Shown here piece after piece: positions 24,582 through 32,964 of a DNA stretch of 52,885 nt. The first letter of the stretch is position 1. Each line of letters begins with the position of its first letter. The stretch comes from Actinocrinis puniceicyclus (GTDB taxonomy: Bacteria; Actinomycetota; Actinomycetes; Streptomycetales; Catenulisporaceae). Made by a program: the position numbers and the translations under genes. Where the stretch lies: assembly GCF_018283645.1 (NCBI RefSeq), contig NZ_JAGSXH010000001.1, positions 1 through 52,885 on the forward strand, written 5' to 3'. Under the pieces are notes generated by a model. That model worked only from the letters and a program-made list of their open reading frames with translations. It had not been told where the DNA came from and searched no databases.

Positions 24582-24635
24582 GGGATGCGGGTGCGGGGCC
24601 CGCTGGCAGGCGGACACTTCAGGCAGGCGACCACT

Positions 24636-25784
24636 TCAGGCGACCCGGTACCGGTTCGCCACCGCGCTGCGCAGTTCCAGGCCGAGACCGGCGGCGGTGT
24701 TGTCGCCGGGACGGATCGCGCCGCCGCCCGGATCGAGCGTCCCGTCAAAGAACATTGATTCGATGCGGGTGTGGTCGTGGAACCACTCGAGGTGGCGCAG
24801 GTTGGGCACCGAGGCCGCGACCGCCGCGTGCGCGTGCGGGGCGCAGTGCCCTGAGATCTGGAGTCCCAGCGCCTCCGCGAGCGCCGCGGCGCGCTGCCAG
24901 ACGGTGATGCCGCCGCACCGGGTCACGTCCGCCTGGAGGCAGTCCACCGCGCCCGCGCTCGCCATCCGCGCGAAGTAAGGCAGGTCGTAGCCGTACTCCC
25001 CGGCCGCGACATCCGGGATGATCGCGTCACGGATCTCGCGCAGCCCGGCCAGATCGTCCGAGCTGACCGGCTCCTCGAACCAGGTCACCCCGAGGCCGGC
25101 GAGCACGCGGCCGACCCGGATCGCCTGCTTGCGGGTGTAGCCGCCGTTCGCGTCCACGTACAGTTCCACCCCGTCGCCGACGATCCTGCGGGCCTGCTCG
25201 GCGCGCGCCAGGTCGCGCCGCTCGTCGCCGCCCCACGACTCCCCGATCTTGATCTTGACCCGCCCGATGGCCTGCTCCTGGGTCCAGTAGCGCAGTTGCT
25301 CCTCAAGCTGTTTCTCGCCGTAGGTGGTGAAGCCGCCGCTGCCGTACACAGGTACGTCCGGGCGCGCGGCGCCGAGCAGCCGGACCAGCGGCAGACCGAG
25401 AATGCGCGCCTTCAGGTCCCACAACGCGATGTCGACCGCCGAGACCGCCATCGCGACCAGGCCGGGCTTGCCCGCGTTGCGCACGGCCCGGCACATCGCC
25501 TCGTTCGCGGCCGGCACGTCCAGGGCGCTGCGTCCGCGCACGACCGCGGCCAGTTTGTCGCTGATCACGTTGGTGATCGCCGCCAGGCCGTAGGTCCAGC
25601 CGAATCCGGTGACCCCGGCGGCGGAGGCCCGTGCCATCACCATGGTGGTCGAGTCCCAGGTCAGCGTGCCATCGCCCTCGGGGCTGTCGGTGGGCACGGT
25701 GAACGCGGCCGTGCTGATCGCCTCGATCGGGACGTCCGCGGCGACCGGCACGCCGACGCCGTGCGAGGCCGTGGGCGCGGTCAT
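24636..25784 (-). CDS. Mandelate racemase/muconate lactonizing enzyme-type enolase superfamily protein
   Basis: 382 residues. The N-terminal capping domain is followed by the TIM barrel with VKIKIG (Lys177/179, general base pair), the metal ligands Asp211 in VDANGG, Glu237 in WFEEP and Glu263 in AGEYG, Asp286 in QADVTRCGG and His313 in GHCAPH. These fit an acid-sugar dehydratase or racemase; the substrate is unknown. The ATG at 25784 overlaps the stop of the MEDS/ATPase gene by ATGA, an unusual coupling of an enzyme to a regulatory pair. Confidence 0.9.
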   Translation of the reverse strand: MTAPTASHGVGVPVAADVPIEAISTAAFTVPTDSPEGDGTLTWDSTTMVMARASAAGVTGFGWTYGLAAITNVISDKLAAVVRGRSALDVPAANEAMCRAVRNAGKPGLVAMAVSAVDIALWDLKARILGLPLVRLLGAARPDVPVYGSGGFTTYGEKQLEEQLRYWTQEQAIGRVKIKIGESWGGDERRDLARAEQARRIVGDGVELYVDANGGYTRKQAIRVGRVLAGLGVTWFEEPVSSDDLAGLREIRDAIIPDVAAGEYGYDLPYFARMASAGAVDCLQADVTRCGGITVWQRAAALAEALGLQISGHCAPHAHAAVAASVPNLRHLEWFHDHTRIESMFFDGTLDPGGGAIRPGDNTAAGLGLELRSAVANRYRVA

Positions 25785-26773
25785 ATCCGGCCGGTCCGGG
25801 CTTCGATATGCACGCGCACCGTCGTCCCGTCCTGCGCGGTGGACCTGATCCGCACCAGGTCGCACAGCAGGTTCGCGATCCACAGCCCCGCGCCGCCGTC
25901 GCTGCGCGGATCGGGTTTGCGGCGGCCCGCGAGCGGATCGGTGATCAGGCCACGGTCGCGCACCTCGCAGATCAGCTCGCCGCGCTCCCGCCACAGGCGC
26001 AGCGTGCCGGTGCCGCCTCCGTGCTTGATGCTGTTGCAGGCCAGCTCGTTCGCGACCAGCACCAGGTCGTCCACCCGGTCCGGCGCGACGTGCTCGTGCG
26101 CCGCGCAGGCCGCGACGGCCTGGCGGATGCGCGGCAGGTCGTTCATGCCGAAACCGGTCTGGTAGAGGGTGCCGGTCGGCTCGGACCACGGGGTTGTGTA
26201 CATAGCCGCCTGGGTGAATTGCGCGTTGGGCTGCCGGGCTTCGGCACTGGTCGGGCGCCCGTCGATCATCGCCGGGTGCGTGTGACGGGCCGTGGCGACG
26301 ACGTCTGGACCGAGGCTGGACACGTCGTACGGGCACACCAGCCACCACGGCGGCCCGTCGTCGAACGCGGTGTTGAGCAACGCCTCGTGCAGGTGGCATT
26401 CGGCCAGTTCCGCCTCGCTGCGGCCCCGCCAGATCGGCTCACCCACGCCCCGGAAGGCCCGAGCCGTCCGCGCGTGCCGGGCGGCCCACTCCTGCCAGAC
26501 CGGGATGATGCGGGCCGGGTTGCGGCCGACCGTTTCCATGTCGACGAACTGCACGCGCCGCGTGTCCGCGCCCAGGGCGTCGCGCAGCATGCCCGCGCGC
26601 GGTTCGATCACGGCGACCATGACGGGCTCGTCGGCTGCCAGCGCGTCCCGCACGAACGCCGCGGTGCGCTCGACGAACTGCTCGGCTCCGGCGTACAACA
26701 GCGCCTCGTGCCGGAACCGGCCGGGCTGGGGCGCTTCGCCGCCGTGCGTCCGGGAAAGCTGGTCGATGGTCAT
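25781..26773 (-). CDS. MEDS sensory domain + HATPase anti-sigma-type regulator
   Basis: 330 residues. The N-terminal half (EALLYAGAEQFVERTAAFV to RGVGEPIW) is a MEDS/DcmR-type sensory domain; the C-terminal third is an RsbW-like ATPase with the N-box LVLVANELACNSIKHGG and DGGAGLWIANLLCDLVR. No histidine phosphoacceptor domain is seen, so it is probably an anti-sigma kinase, not a two-component kinase. Its ATG overlaps the stop of the STAS gene by ATGA. Its partner sigma factor is not in the window. Confidence 0.88.
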   Translation of the reverse strand: MTIDQLSRTHGGEAPQPGRFRHEALLYAGAEQFVERTAAFVRDALAADEPVMVAVIEPRAGMLRDALGADTRRVQFVDMETVGRNPARIIPVWQEWAARHARTARAFRGVGEPIWRGRSEAELAECHLHEALLNTAFDDGPPWWLVCPYDVSSLGPDVVATARHTHPAMIDGRPTSAEARQPNAQFTQAAMYTTPWSEPTGTLYQTGFGMNDLPRIRQAVAACAAHEHVAPDRVDDLVLVANELACNSIKHGGGTGTLRLWRERGELICEVRDRGLITDPLAGRRKPDPRSDGGAGLWIANLLCDLVRIRSTAQDGTTVRVHIEARTGRI

Positions 26774-27153
26774 GTGCTGAACTCCACGTTCGGGGCGGCG
26801 GCGTGCAGGTCCAGCAGCGACCAGGCTCGTCGCAGCGTCTCGTTGGCGCCGTTCACGGTGACGGGCGTCCCCAGTCCGCAGGCGGTCCGGGCTATCGCCC
26901 TGAGACTCGCCACGTCGATGAAGCTGAGTTCCCCGCAGTCTAGAACGAGGCCGCCGCCGGCTGCGGAGACGCTACGCATCGCGGCCCGCAGCACGGGTTC
27001 CGTACTCAGGTCGGCCTGCCCGGACAGGTGCCAGAGGTTGCCCCCGGAGTTCCAGATCCGAAGCCGGGAGACGACGGAGGCGCCATCGCAGTCTTCGGAT
27101 ACCTCTGTGCCGACGGGGCGCGCGCAAGCGCCCTGGGACTTCGAGGGCTGCAT
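26770..27153 (-). CDS. STAS-domain (anti-anti-sigma-like) protein lacking the phosphorylation site
   Basis: 127 residues. LWHLSGQADLSTEPVL begins the STAS fold, and LVLDCGELSFIDVASLRAI is the usual loop. In anti-anti-sigma factors the residues after this Asp (80) are Ser/Thr and are phosphorylated; here they are Val81 and Ala82. The protein would thus escape switching by its kinase. AGGAGG seven bases upstream fixes the ATG at 27153. It is first in a coupled three-gene operon. Confidence 0.85.
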   Translation of the reverse strand: MQPSKSQGACARPVGTEVSEDCDGASVVSRLRIWNSGGNLWHLSGQADLSTEPVLRAAMRSVSAAGGGLVLDCGELSFIDVASLRAIARTACGLGTPVTVNGANETLRRAWSLLDLHAAAPNVEFST

Positions 27154-27430
27154 GTCCGGACCTCCTGCGTGCAGCGCGTTCTGGGATTCGCCGGCGCTGC
27201 GGTTACCCGCATCCCGCCGGAATATGCGGTCGGACTGTGCGGCGGAGCATGCGGCCGGAGTATGCGCCGGAAACCGCGGCCCGCCCGGGGTGCCGCCGAG
27301 CGGGGCCGCCGCCGGCGGCGGGAATCAAGCCGCTGTTGCCAGGACGTGGAAAACTGGACGAACCGGGTACCCGCCTGCGCGCTTCCCGTGCCGTGGTGGA
27401 CGTCGGCGCGCCAGGCGAAAGGAGCGGATC

Positions 27431-27868
27431 ATGGGCCACGGGGCTGATCTGGGCACCGAGTTGGACGCCGACCGCCGGTTGATCGAGCTTGCCGCGGATC
27501 GTTGCGAGGCCGAACCCGACCCGGCCCGTCGGCGCGCGCTGGTCGCGCAGTTCGCGGACGCGGTCGGGCAACACGTTCGACTGACGTCGAAGTGCCTGGC
27601 CGGAGCGCTGCGCGAGTACGTCCCCGGCGGTGTCGAGCTCTCCCGCCACACCGAGCGCGTGCGCGACCAGGTCGACTGGACGCTCGGCCGCGTGGCCGAG
27701 CAGAACGGGCGCGGCGGCGCCGGCGGCGAGCTGGTGCGCACGCTCGCGCTGCAGACCCGCGGGCTGCTCGACGAGGAGCGCAAGCGCCTGCTGCCCGCAC
27801 TCGAACAGGCGGTGACCTGGCACGTACTGGAGGATCTGGGCGAGAAGGTGCGCGCCGGGCGGCACTGA
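27431..27868 (+). CDS. Divergent hemerythrin-like protein
   Basis: 145 residues, probably all helical. ADAVGQHVRL, then SRHTERVRDQVDWTL and ARLLDEERKRLLPAL-type helices (LLDEERKRLLPAL as read) follow the HHE layout, but the first His is Asp (ELDADRR) and the HxxxE pair is largely replaced (GQHVRLTSKC). A normal diiron site is therefore doubtful. AAAGGAG precedes the ATG. Compare the canonical hemerythrin at 31671-32258. Confidence 0.6.
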   Translation: MGHGADLGTELDADRRLIELAADRCEAEPDPARRRALVAQFADAVGQHVRLTSKCLAGALREYVPGGVELSRHTERVRDQVDWTLGRVAEQNGRGGAGGELVRTLALQTRGLLDEERKRLLPALEQAVTWHVLEDLGEKVRAGRH

Positions 27869-27925
27869 GGGAACTGAGGGAACTGATGAGGACATCTCCC
27901 GGACCCGGGGCCGGTTCGAGATCGA

Positions 27926-28912
27926 TCAGCCGTCGGCCACGGGCTGGAGTTCCGCGGGGGTGAGGTCCGGACGTGTGCGCAGGAAGCGGGCGGGCTGGCG
28001 CCAGCGGCCGGCCGAGTCCACGGTGGCGGGGGCGCTGACTTCGACGACCGTGTTCGGATCCACCAGGGTCACCGGATAGGCGGCACCGGGCTCGAAGGCC
28101 CGGGTCAGCAGCTGGTCGCGCCACGGGTGCGCGGGACCGGCCCCCGCGAGCTCCGGGGCCAGTTCGGCCGCGGCGGGTGCGTGCAGCGGCACGGTACGGC
28201 CGAGGAAGCGCAGTTGCCGATCCGGTCCGGGAAGACCGACCAGGAGCGTGTCGGGGTGTTCCGGTGTGCCGGTGATGGCGCCGATGACGACTTCGATCGA
28301 GTCGCGTACCCGGTACTTGCGCCAGGCGCGCCGGCCCGGCAGATACGGCTCGTGCAGAGCCTTGAAACAGATGCCTTCGATACCCAGGCCGGTCCACGCG
28401 GTCAGCCAGAGCGCGGCCTCGGCGGGATCGGTGGTCGAGGGGCACAAGGTCCACGGCGGGGTGAGCGCGAACTCGGCGAATAAGCGCTCGAGCTCGCGGC
28501 GGCGCACCAGGTACGGCTCGCGCAGGAGCGAGCGATCGCCGAGATAAAGCAGGTCGAAGGCTACATAGTGGGCCGGGTGCCGCGCCGCCAGCGTGCGAAC
28601 GGCAGCACGGCGCCGGCCCTGACGCTTGAGTAAGAGCTTGAAGTCGAGTCGGCCCTCGTTCCAGATGACCAGCTCGCCGTCGAAGGCGACGTCGCCCAGC
28701 CCGGCAGGCAGCGCGAGGGCGGCATCGACGATCTCCGGGAACGACTCTGCCAGGCTCCTGCCACGCCGTGAGACGAGCTGAACCCTTCCGCCGGCGCCGC
28801 GGGCGAGCAGGGAGCGGAAACCGTCCCACTTCGGCTCCGCGGCCCACCCGGTCGGCAGCCGGGGGGAGGCGGTGGGAGCGGCCAGCATCGGCTCTCCCGG
28901 CAGTTGCGTCAC
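27926..28912 (-). CDS. ATP-dependent DNA ligase (LigC-like)
   Basis: 328 residues. EPKWDGFR has the AMP-accepting Lys28; FDGELVIW is motif III, EGICFKAL motif IV and WRKYRVRDSIEVVIGAI leads into motif V and the OB domain. The compact size matches LigC-type ligases associated with actinomycete stationary-phase repair. The GTG at 28912 is kept because PMLA upstream of the ligase core is conserved; an ATG at 28888 has a better GGGAG site. No Ku or primase gene lies nearby. Confidence 0.93.
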   Translation of the reverse strand: MTQLPGEPMLAAPTASPRLPTGWAAEPKWDGFRSLLARGAGGRVQLVSRRGRSLAESFPEIVDAALALPAGLGDVAFDGELVIWNEGRLDFKLLLKRQGRRRAAVRTLAARHPAHYVAFDLLYLGDRSLLREPYLVRRRELERLFAEFALTPPWTLCPSTTDPAEAALWLTAWTGLGIEGICFKALHEPYLPGRRAWRKYRVRDSIEVVIGAITGTPEHPDTLLVGLPGPDRQLRFLGRTVPLHAPAAAELAPELAGAGPAHPWRDQLLTRAFEPGAAYPVTLVDPNTVVEVSAPATVDSAGRWRQPARFLRTRPDLTPAELQPVADG

Positions 28913-29067
28913 CCTCGACAGCTAACACGAGCCGTATCCGAGCGCACCCCGCCTGCCGCCGTCCGGGCGAAAGTCGGTTCGAGCACCTCAGCGGGCGTTT
29001 GCTCTGGGCTCGCGCCTCCGGGCTGGTCGTTCACTGGGCACGGCCATCTACTCGGTGGTACCGTATA

Positions 29068-29094
29068 GTGGTACTCGGTACTACCGAGTACCAC
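29068..29094. promoter_or_regulatory. Perfect PadR-type operator
   Basis: GTGGTACTCGGT and ACCGAGTACCAC form a perfect 12-base inverted repeat with a 3-base centre. TATAGT at 29064-29069 overlaps it, so bound repressor would block the promoter. Another half (TACTCGGTGGTACC) lies just upstream. The PadR gene starts 22 bases downstream. Confidence 0.8.
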
Positions 29095-29115
29095 GAGGGT
29101 CGAGTTGGAGGCGTG

Positions 29116-29442
29116 ATGGACGACCTGACGGAGATGCTGAAGGGCACGCTCGAAGGCTGCGTGCTCGAAATCATCGGCGGCGAGGAGACCTACGGCTACG
29201 CCATCACACGCCGGCTGAACGAGCTCGGCTTCTGCGACGTCATCGAGGGGACGGTCTACACCATCTTGCTGCGGCTGGAGCGCAACGGACTGGTCCAGGT
29301 GACGAAACGACCATCCGAGGTGGGCCCGCCGCGCAAGTTCTACGCGCTCAACGACGCCGGACGCGAGGAGCTCGCGAAGTTCTGGGCGAAATGGCAGTAC
29401 GTCTCATCACGCATCGACAGGCTCAAGGAGGGCGGGAGATGA
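29116..29442 (+). CDS. PadR-family transcriptional repressor
   Basis: 108 residues. LKGTLEGCVLEIIGGEETYGYAITRRL and EGTVYTILLRLERNGLV are the PadR winged helix, with PPRKFYALNDAGREEL as the beta-hairpin wing. The ATG at 29116 follows GGAG; the stop overlaps the next gene by ATGA. A perfect palindrome covers the promoter, so autorepression is likely. It heads the typical PadR-DUF1048-DUF1048 operon. Confidence 0.93.
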   Translation: MDDLTEMLKGTLEGCVLEIIGGEETYGYAITRRLNELGFCDVIEGTVYTILLRLERNGLVQVTKRPSEVGPPRKFYALNDAGREELAKFWAKWQYVSSRIDRLKEGGR

Positions 29443-29795
29443 ACTTCTGGGAGACCATCACCGGCAGCGATCTCACCAGGGAATGGAAGTCGTTCGAAGC
29501 CCGGGCCGAACCGCTGCCGGAGGACTACCGGGCAGCGTGGGAACAGGTCAAGGGGCACCTGGTCCCCTACGCGGGCTTTGCGGGTCGCAGCCTGATGCCG
29601 ATCCTCGACGCCGCGCTGGGACTGCTCGAAGAAGCTTCGGCGGACGGGCAGAGCATCCACGAGGTGCTCGGCGACGACATCCCCGGCTTTTGCGCGGCCC
29701 TGGCCGGCGCAGAAGGGGCCCGCACCTACCGCGACCGTTGGCGCGAGCAGTTGAACCGGAACGTCGCGAGGAAACTGAGCAGGCTGGGAGGCTGA
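29439..29795 (+). CDS. DUF1048 protein (first copy)
   Basis: 118 residues, all helical, with YRAAWEQVKGHL and a mid-segment SLMPILDAALGLLEEASADGQ. The ATG overlaps the PadR stop. DUF1048 proteins accompany PadR regulators in many bacteria, but their role is unknown. Confidence 0.88.
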   Translation: MNFWETITGSDLTREWKSFEARAEPLPEDYRAAWEQVKGHLVPYAGFAGRSLMPILDAALGLLEEASADGQSIHEVLGDDIPGFCAALAGAEGARTYRDRWREQLNRNVARKLSRLGG

Positions 29796-29796
29796 C

Positions 29797-30123
29797 GTGG
29801 GCATCCAGGACATCATCGAGGGCAAGAAACACTGGCGGGCGCACACGGCTCGGGTCAAGGCGCTGCCGCCGGACTACCAGATCGTCTACAAGGAAATGCA
29901 GAGGTACCTGTTCAAGGTCGGACCGATCGACCTGCCCGACGGGAACCTGCTGCCCGGAATCGTCGACTTCTTCGAGGAGGGCGCCGCGGCCGGCAAGGGA
30001 GTCCTGGAACTGATCGGCAGCGACATCGCCGCCTTCTGCGACGACCTGATCAAGGACTCGCCTACCCACGCGGACGTCTATCAGGCCCAGAAATCCGCGC
30101 GGTCGCCTCGCCCCGGCGATTGA
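29797..30123 (+). CDS. DUF1048 protein (second copy)
   Basis: 108 residues. Y-Q-I-V-Y-K-E-M-Q and LLPGIVDFFEEGAAAGKGVLELIG match the first copy. The GTG follows AGGCTGAC one base after the upstream stop. The last ~20 residues are basic and poorly conserved. A tandem pair is common in this operon type. Confidence 0.88.
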   Translation: MGIQDIIEGKKHWRAHTARVKALPPDYQIVYKEMQRYLFKVGPIDLPDGNLLPGIVDFFEEGAAAGKGVLELIGSDIAAFCDDLIKDSPTHADVYQAQKSARSPRPGD

Positions 30124-30198
30124 CGCACGCGGCCTCAGCCCACGTAGCGGCGGGCCGGCGACCGGCGCTGCGGTGGTTCCAGCAGCCGCGGATCGCCG

Positions 30199-30240
30199 CA
30201 TGACGAATGACGCATGACGCATGAGGCATGAGGCATGACA
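30199..30240 (+). repeat. Six tandem 7-bp repeats (CATGACG/CATGAGG)
   Basis: CATGACG, AATGACG, CATGACG, CATGAGG, CATGAGG and CATGACA follow one another exactly. The array sits between a finished operon and its hairpin and contains no gene. Replication slippage could change the copy number. Confidence 0.85.
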
Positions 30241-30275
30241 CATCGGCCGGACCGAGCGGTGCGGTCCGGCCGATG
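30241..30275. terminator. Bidirectional hairpin terminator
   Basis: CATCGGCCGGACCG and CGGTCCGGCCGATG form a perfect 14-bp stem with a 7-base loop between convergent transcripts (DUF1048 operon and alcohol dehydrogenase). Confidence 0.75.
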
Positions 30276-30352
30276 CCGGTCACCTGAATCAGCTGCCTGT
30301 CGGCGCTCTGATGACAGTTCCCTGTCAGCCGCCTGTCAGCCGCCTCCCGCGG

Positions 30353-31486
30353 TCACGGGTGCAGCACCACCTTCGTCCAGCCCTCGTCGCGGTGATCGAA
30401 GTGCCGGTAGGCGTCCGGGGCGTCGTCGAGGCCGACGTGGTGCGAGACCAGGAACGACGGCTCCGCGCGCCCGGCGTGGATCAGGTCGCGCAACTGCCGG
30501 TTGTACGCCTTCACGTTCGCCTGACCGCTGCCCATCGTCAGGCCCTTCTGGAAGAAGGTGCCCAGGTCGAACGCGACCCGGCCCTGCCTGCCCAGTTCGT
30601 CCGGCGAATGCGGGTCGCTCGGCACGTAAACGCCGACCACGCCGATCGTGCCGGTGGCGCGCACCGAGCGCACCACATTGTTGATCACCATGTCCGGGTG
30701 CTCGTCGCCGCTCGGGTCGTGCGCCTGCCAGCCGACGCAGTCGCAGCCCTTGTCCGCGCCGCGACCGCCGGTCAGCTCCATGATCCGCTCGACCGGGTCG
30801 CCCTCGTTCGCGTCGACCGGCACGGCGCCGATCTTCTCGGCCAGCCGCAGCCGGTCGCGCTGGTGGTCGACCAGCAGGATCTGCGCCGCGCCGCGCAGCG
30901 AGGCCGAGTAGGCGGCCATCAGCCCGACCGGGCCCGCACCGAAGATCGCCACCGAATCGCCGGGGCTCACCCGCGCCAGCTCGGTCGCGTGGTAGCCGGT
31001 CGGGAAGATGTCCGCGAGCATCACGTAGTCGTCCTGGCGTTCCTGCGCGTCCTCGGGCAGGCGCAGGCAGTTGAAGTCGCCGAACGGCACCCGCAGCAGT
31101 TCGGCCTGGCCGCCGTTGTACGGCCCCATCTCGGCGTATCCGTAGGCGCCGCCGGCCATGCCGGGGTTCACCGTCAGGCAGAAGCCGGTCAGGCCGCGCT
31201 CACAGTTGCGGCAGAAGCCGCAGGCGATGTTGAAAGGCAGACACACCCAGTCGCCGACCTTGATCCGCACGACCGCCGACCCGACCTCGATCACCTGTCC
31301 CAGGTTCTCGTGGCCGAGGATCTTTCCCTCCTCCACGCTCGTGCGGCCCTCGTACATGTGCAGGTCCGAGCCGCAGATGTTGGTGGCCGTGATGCGGACC
31401 AGGACGTCCGTGGGCGCTTCGATCCGCGCGTCGGGCACCTGCTCGACCGCGACCTGCCGTTCGCCCTTGTACACCAAAGCCCTCAT
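30353..31486 (-). CDS. Zinc-dependent alcohol/formaldehyde dehydrogenase
   Basis: 377 residues. ICGSDLHMYEGR, GHENLGQV and CGFCRNCERGLTGFC provide the catalytic and structural zinc ligands, and IFGAGPVGLMAAYSA the NAD-binding Rossmann motif. The long insertion and CDCVGWQAHDPSG match the glutathione-independent formaldehyde dehydrogenase group. GAAGGGA seven bases before the ATG at 31486 decides the start. It is probably a single-gene unit. Glutathione- or mycothiol-dependent function is not indicated. Confidence 0.92.
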   Translation of the reverse strand: MRALVYKGERQVAVEQVPDARIEAPTDVLVRITATNICGSDLHMYEGRTSVEEGKILGHENLGQVIEVGSAVVRIKVGDWVCLPFNIACGFCRNCERGLTGFCLTVNPGMAGGAYGYAEMGPYNGGQAELLRVPFGDFNCLRLPEDAQERQDDYVMLADIFPTGYHATELARVSPGDSVAIFGAGPVGLMAAYSASLRGAAQILLVDHQRDRLRLAEKIGAVPVDANEGDPVERIMELTGGRGADKGCDCVGWQAHDPSGDEHPDMVINNVVRSVRATGTIGVVGVYVPSDPHSPDELGRQGRVAFDLGTFFQKGLTMGSGQANVKAYNRQLRDLIHAGRAEPSFLVSHHVGLDDAPDAYRHFDHRDEGWTKVVLHP

Positions 31487-31670
31487 GCTCACGTCCCTTC
31501 GGGGTGGTTGCTTTCGTCGGTTTGTGCTTCGTCAGCCGCCCGGCTGCCCACCGCGATGCGGCACAAACAGGCCAATCCGTCATTTCATCTCATCCACCGC
31601 TTCGGACCGTTTGATCCATCAAGGCCGGGTACCCGGCGGGTCGCGAGTACCCCACCAGAGAGGGAGCACT

Positions 31671-32258
31671 ATGAAGCACGCAGAGAGGGAGCGCATGGAA
31701 GCCGCGAGGCTGCCCGAGGGCAACATCGTCGGACTCCTGCTCGAACAGCACGCCCGTATCCGCGAGTTGTTCATCGCCGTCAAGGCGTCTACCGGCGATC
31801 AGAAGCAGCGCAACTTCGACGAACTGCGCGAACTGCTGGCGGTACACGAGGTCGGCGAGGAAATGATCCTGCGGCCCGTGTCGAAGGACACCGCGGGCAA
31901 GGAGGTCACGGACGCGCGCAACCACGAGGAGGACGAGGCGACGCACGTCCTGGCGCGTCTCGAAGGCATGGACGTGCACAGCGCCGAGTTCGACGCGGAG
32001 TTCTACCGTTTCGAGCAGGCGGTATCCGACCACGCCGAGCACGAGGAGAACGAGGAGTTCCCGACCCTGCTGGCGCAGCGCACCGAGGCCGAGCTCAAGC
32101 GGCTGGGTGACCGGCTGCTGCGGGCCGAGAAGGCGGCCCCGACGCATCCGCACCCGAGCGCCGCAGGCTCTCCCGCCATGGTGAAGGCGGCCGGCCCGTT
32201 CGCGGCGATGCTCGACCGCGCCCGCGACGCGGTCAAGAAGAGCTCCGAGGATCACTGA
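31671..32258 (+). CDS. Hemerythrin-domain protein (HHE)
   Basis: 195 residues. His27, HEVGEE (59-63), NHEEDE (84-88) and DHAEHEENEE (120-129) supply the His/Glu diiron ligands of a canonical hemerythrin-like four-helix bundle; a Pro/Ala-rich tail follows. The ATG at 31671 has GAGAGGGAGC upstream. Such proteins sense or bind oxygen, nitric oxide or peroxide, and some regulate stress responses. Confidence 0.92.
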   Translation: MKHAERERMEAARLPEGNIVGLLLEQHARIRELFIAVKASTGDQKQRNFDELRELLAVHEVGEEMILRPVSKDTAGKEVTDARNHEEDEATHVLARLEGMDVHSAEFDAEFYRFEQAVSDHAEHEENEEFPTLLAQRTEAELKRLGDRLLRAEKAAPTHPHPSAAGSPAMVKAAGPFAAMLDRARDAVKKSSEDH

Positions 32259-32310
32259 CCGGCGGCGGATCGCTGACCGGCGGCCGAGCCGGCGAGCGAG
32301 CGCAACACGA

Positions 32311-32356
32311 CACGACCGGGGCCGGTGGCGGGAGATCGCCACCGGCCCCGGTCGTG
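32311..32356. terminator. Long bidirectional hairpin terminator
   Basis: A perfect 20-bp stem, CACGACCGGGGCCGGTGGCG (32311-32330) pairing with 32337-32356, has the loop GGAGAT. It separates the convergent hemerythrin and DJ-1/PfpI genes. Confidence 0.85.
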
Positions 32357-32412
32357 CGCGCGCGCCGAATTCGCCGAACACCACAGAATGACCGCGCCGC
32401 TGTGCTCGGGGC

Positions 32413-32964
32413 CTACGGGATGCGCTCGAGGTACGCCTCACAGAACGCCTTCAGGTCGTCCGGTTTGCGGCTGGTCACGAGGCTGCTGGGCCGGCTCGTG
32501 CAGACCACCACCTCCTGGTCCACCCAGGTCGCGCCCGCGTTGCGCAGGTCGGTCTGGAGGCTCGGCCACGAGGTGAGGGTGCGCCCGTCGAGGGTGCCGG
32601 TCTCGATCAGCGTCCAGGGGCCGTGGCAGATCGCCGCCACCGGCTTGCCGGCCTCGACGAACCTGCGCACGAAGGCGACGGCCTCCGGCACGGTGCGCAG
32701 CTTGTCCGGGTTCGCCACCCCGCCGGGCAGCACGAGCGCGTCGAACCGGTCGGGATCGGCGGCCGAGAGCGGCTCGTCCACGTCCCACTGCGCGGCCCGG
32801 TCGAGATGGTCGAACAGATCGACCTTGCCGGGTCTCGGGGAAACCAGCACGGGAGTCGCCCCGGCGTCGAGCGCCGCCTGCCACGGATCGCGCAACTCGA
32901 CCCGCTCGGTGCCCTCGTCCGCGACGAGGAAGGCGATGCGGCGACCGGTGAGGTCCTTGGTCAT
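32413..32964 (-). CDS. DJ-1/PfpI-family protein (class I glutamine amidotransferase-like)
   Basis: 183 residues. AICHGPW carries the nucleophile Cys113 and His114; GRRIAFLVADEGTE has the conserved Glu before the elbow. Family members are chaperones, glyoxalases or deglycases; the YajL/YhbO/PfpI type fits best. The ATG at 32964 has GGAG eight bases upstream. Confidence 0.9.
   Translation of the reverse strand: MTKDLTGRRIAFLVADEGTERVELRDPWQAALDAGATPVLVSPRPGKVDLFDHLDRAAQWDVDEPLSAADPDRFDALVLPGGVANPDKLRTVPEAVAFVRRFVEAGKPVAAICHGPWTLIETGTLDGRTLTSWPSLQTDLRNAGATWVDQEVVVCTSRPSSLVTSRKPDDLKAFCEAYLERIP

Larger units (their letters stand above)
24084..24635. other. Gene-poor stretch with palindromes, a coding fragment and a hairpin
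   Basis: Contains GGAGGGTCACGA twice in tandem near 24120-24147, a 10-base near-palindrome around TTTT at 24155-24178, an 11-base perfect inverted repeat at 24216-24241, a frame that looks like the end of a secreted protein (24300-24500), and a terminator-like hairpin at 24552-24581. Confidence 0.6.
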
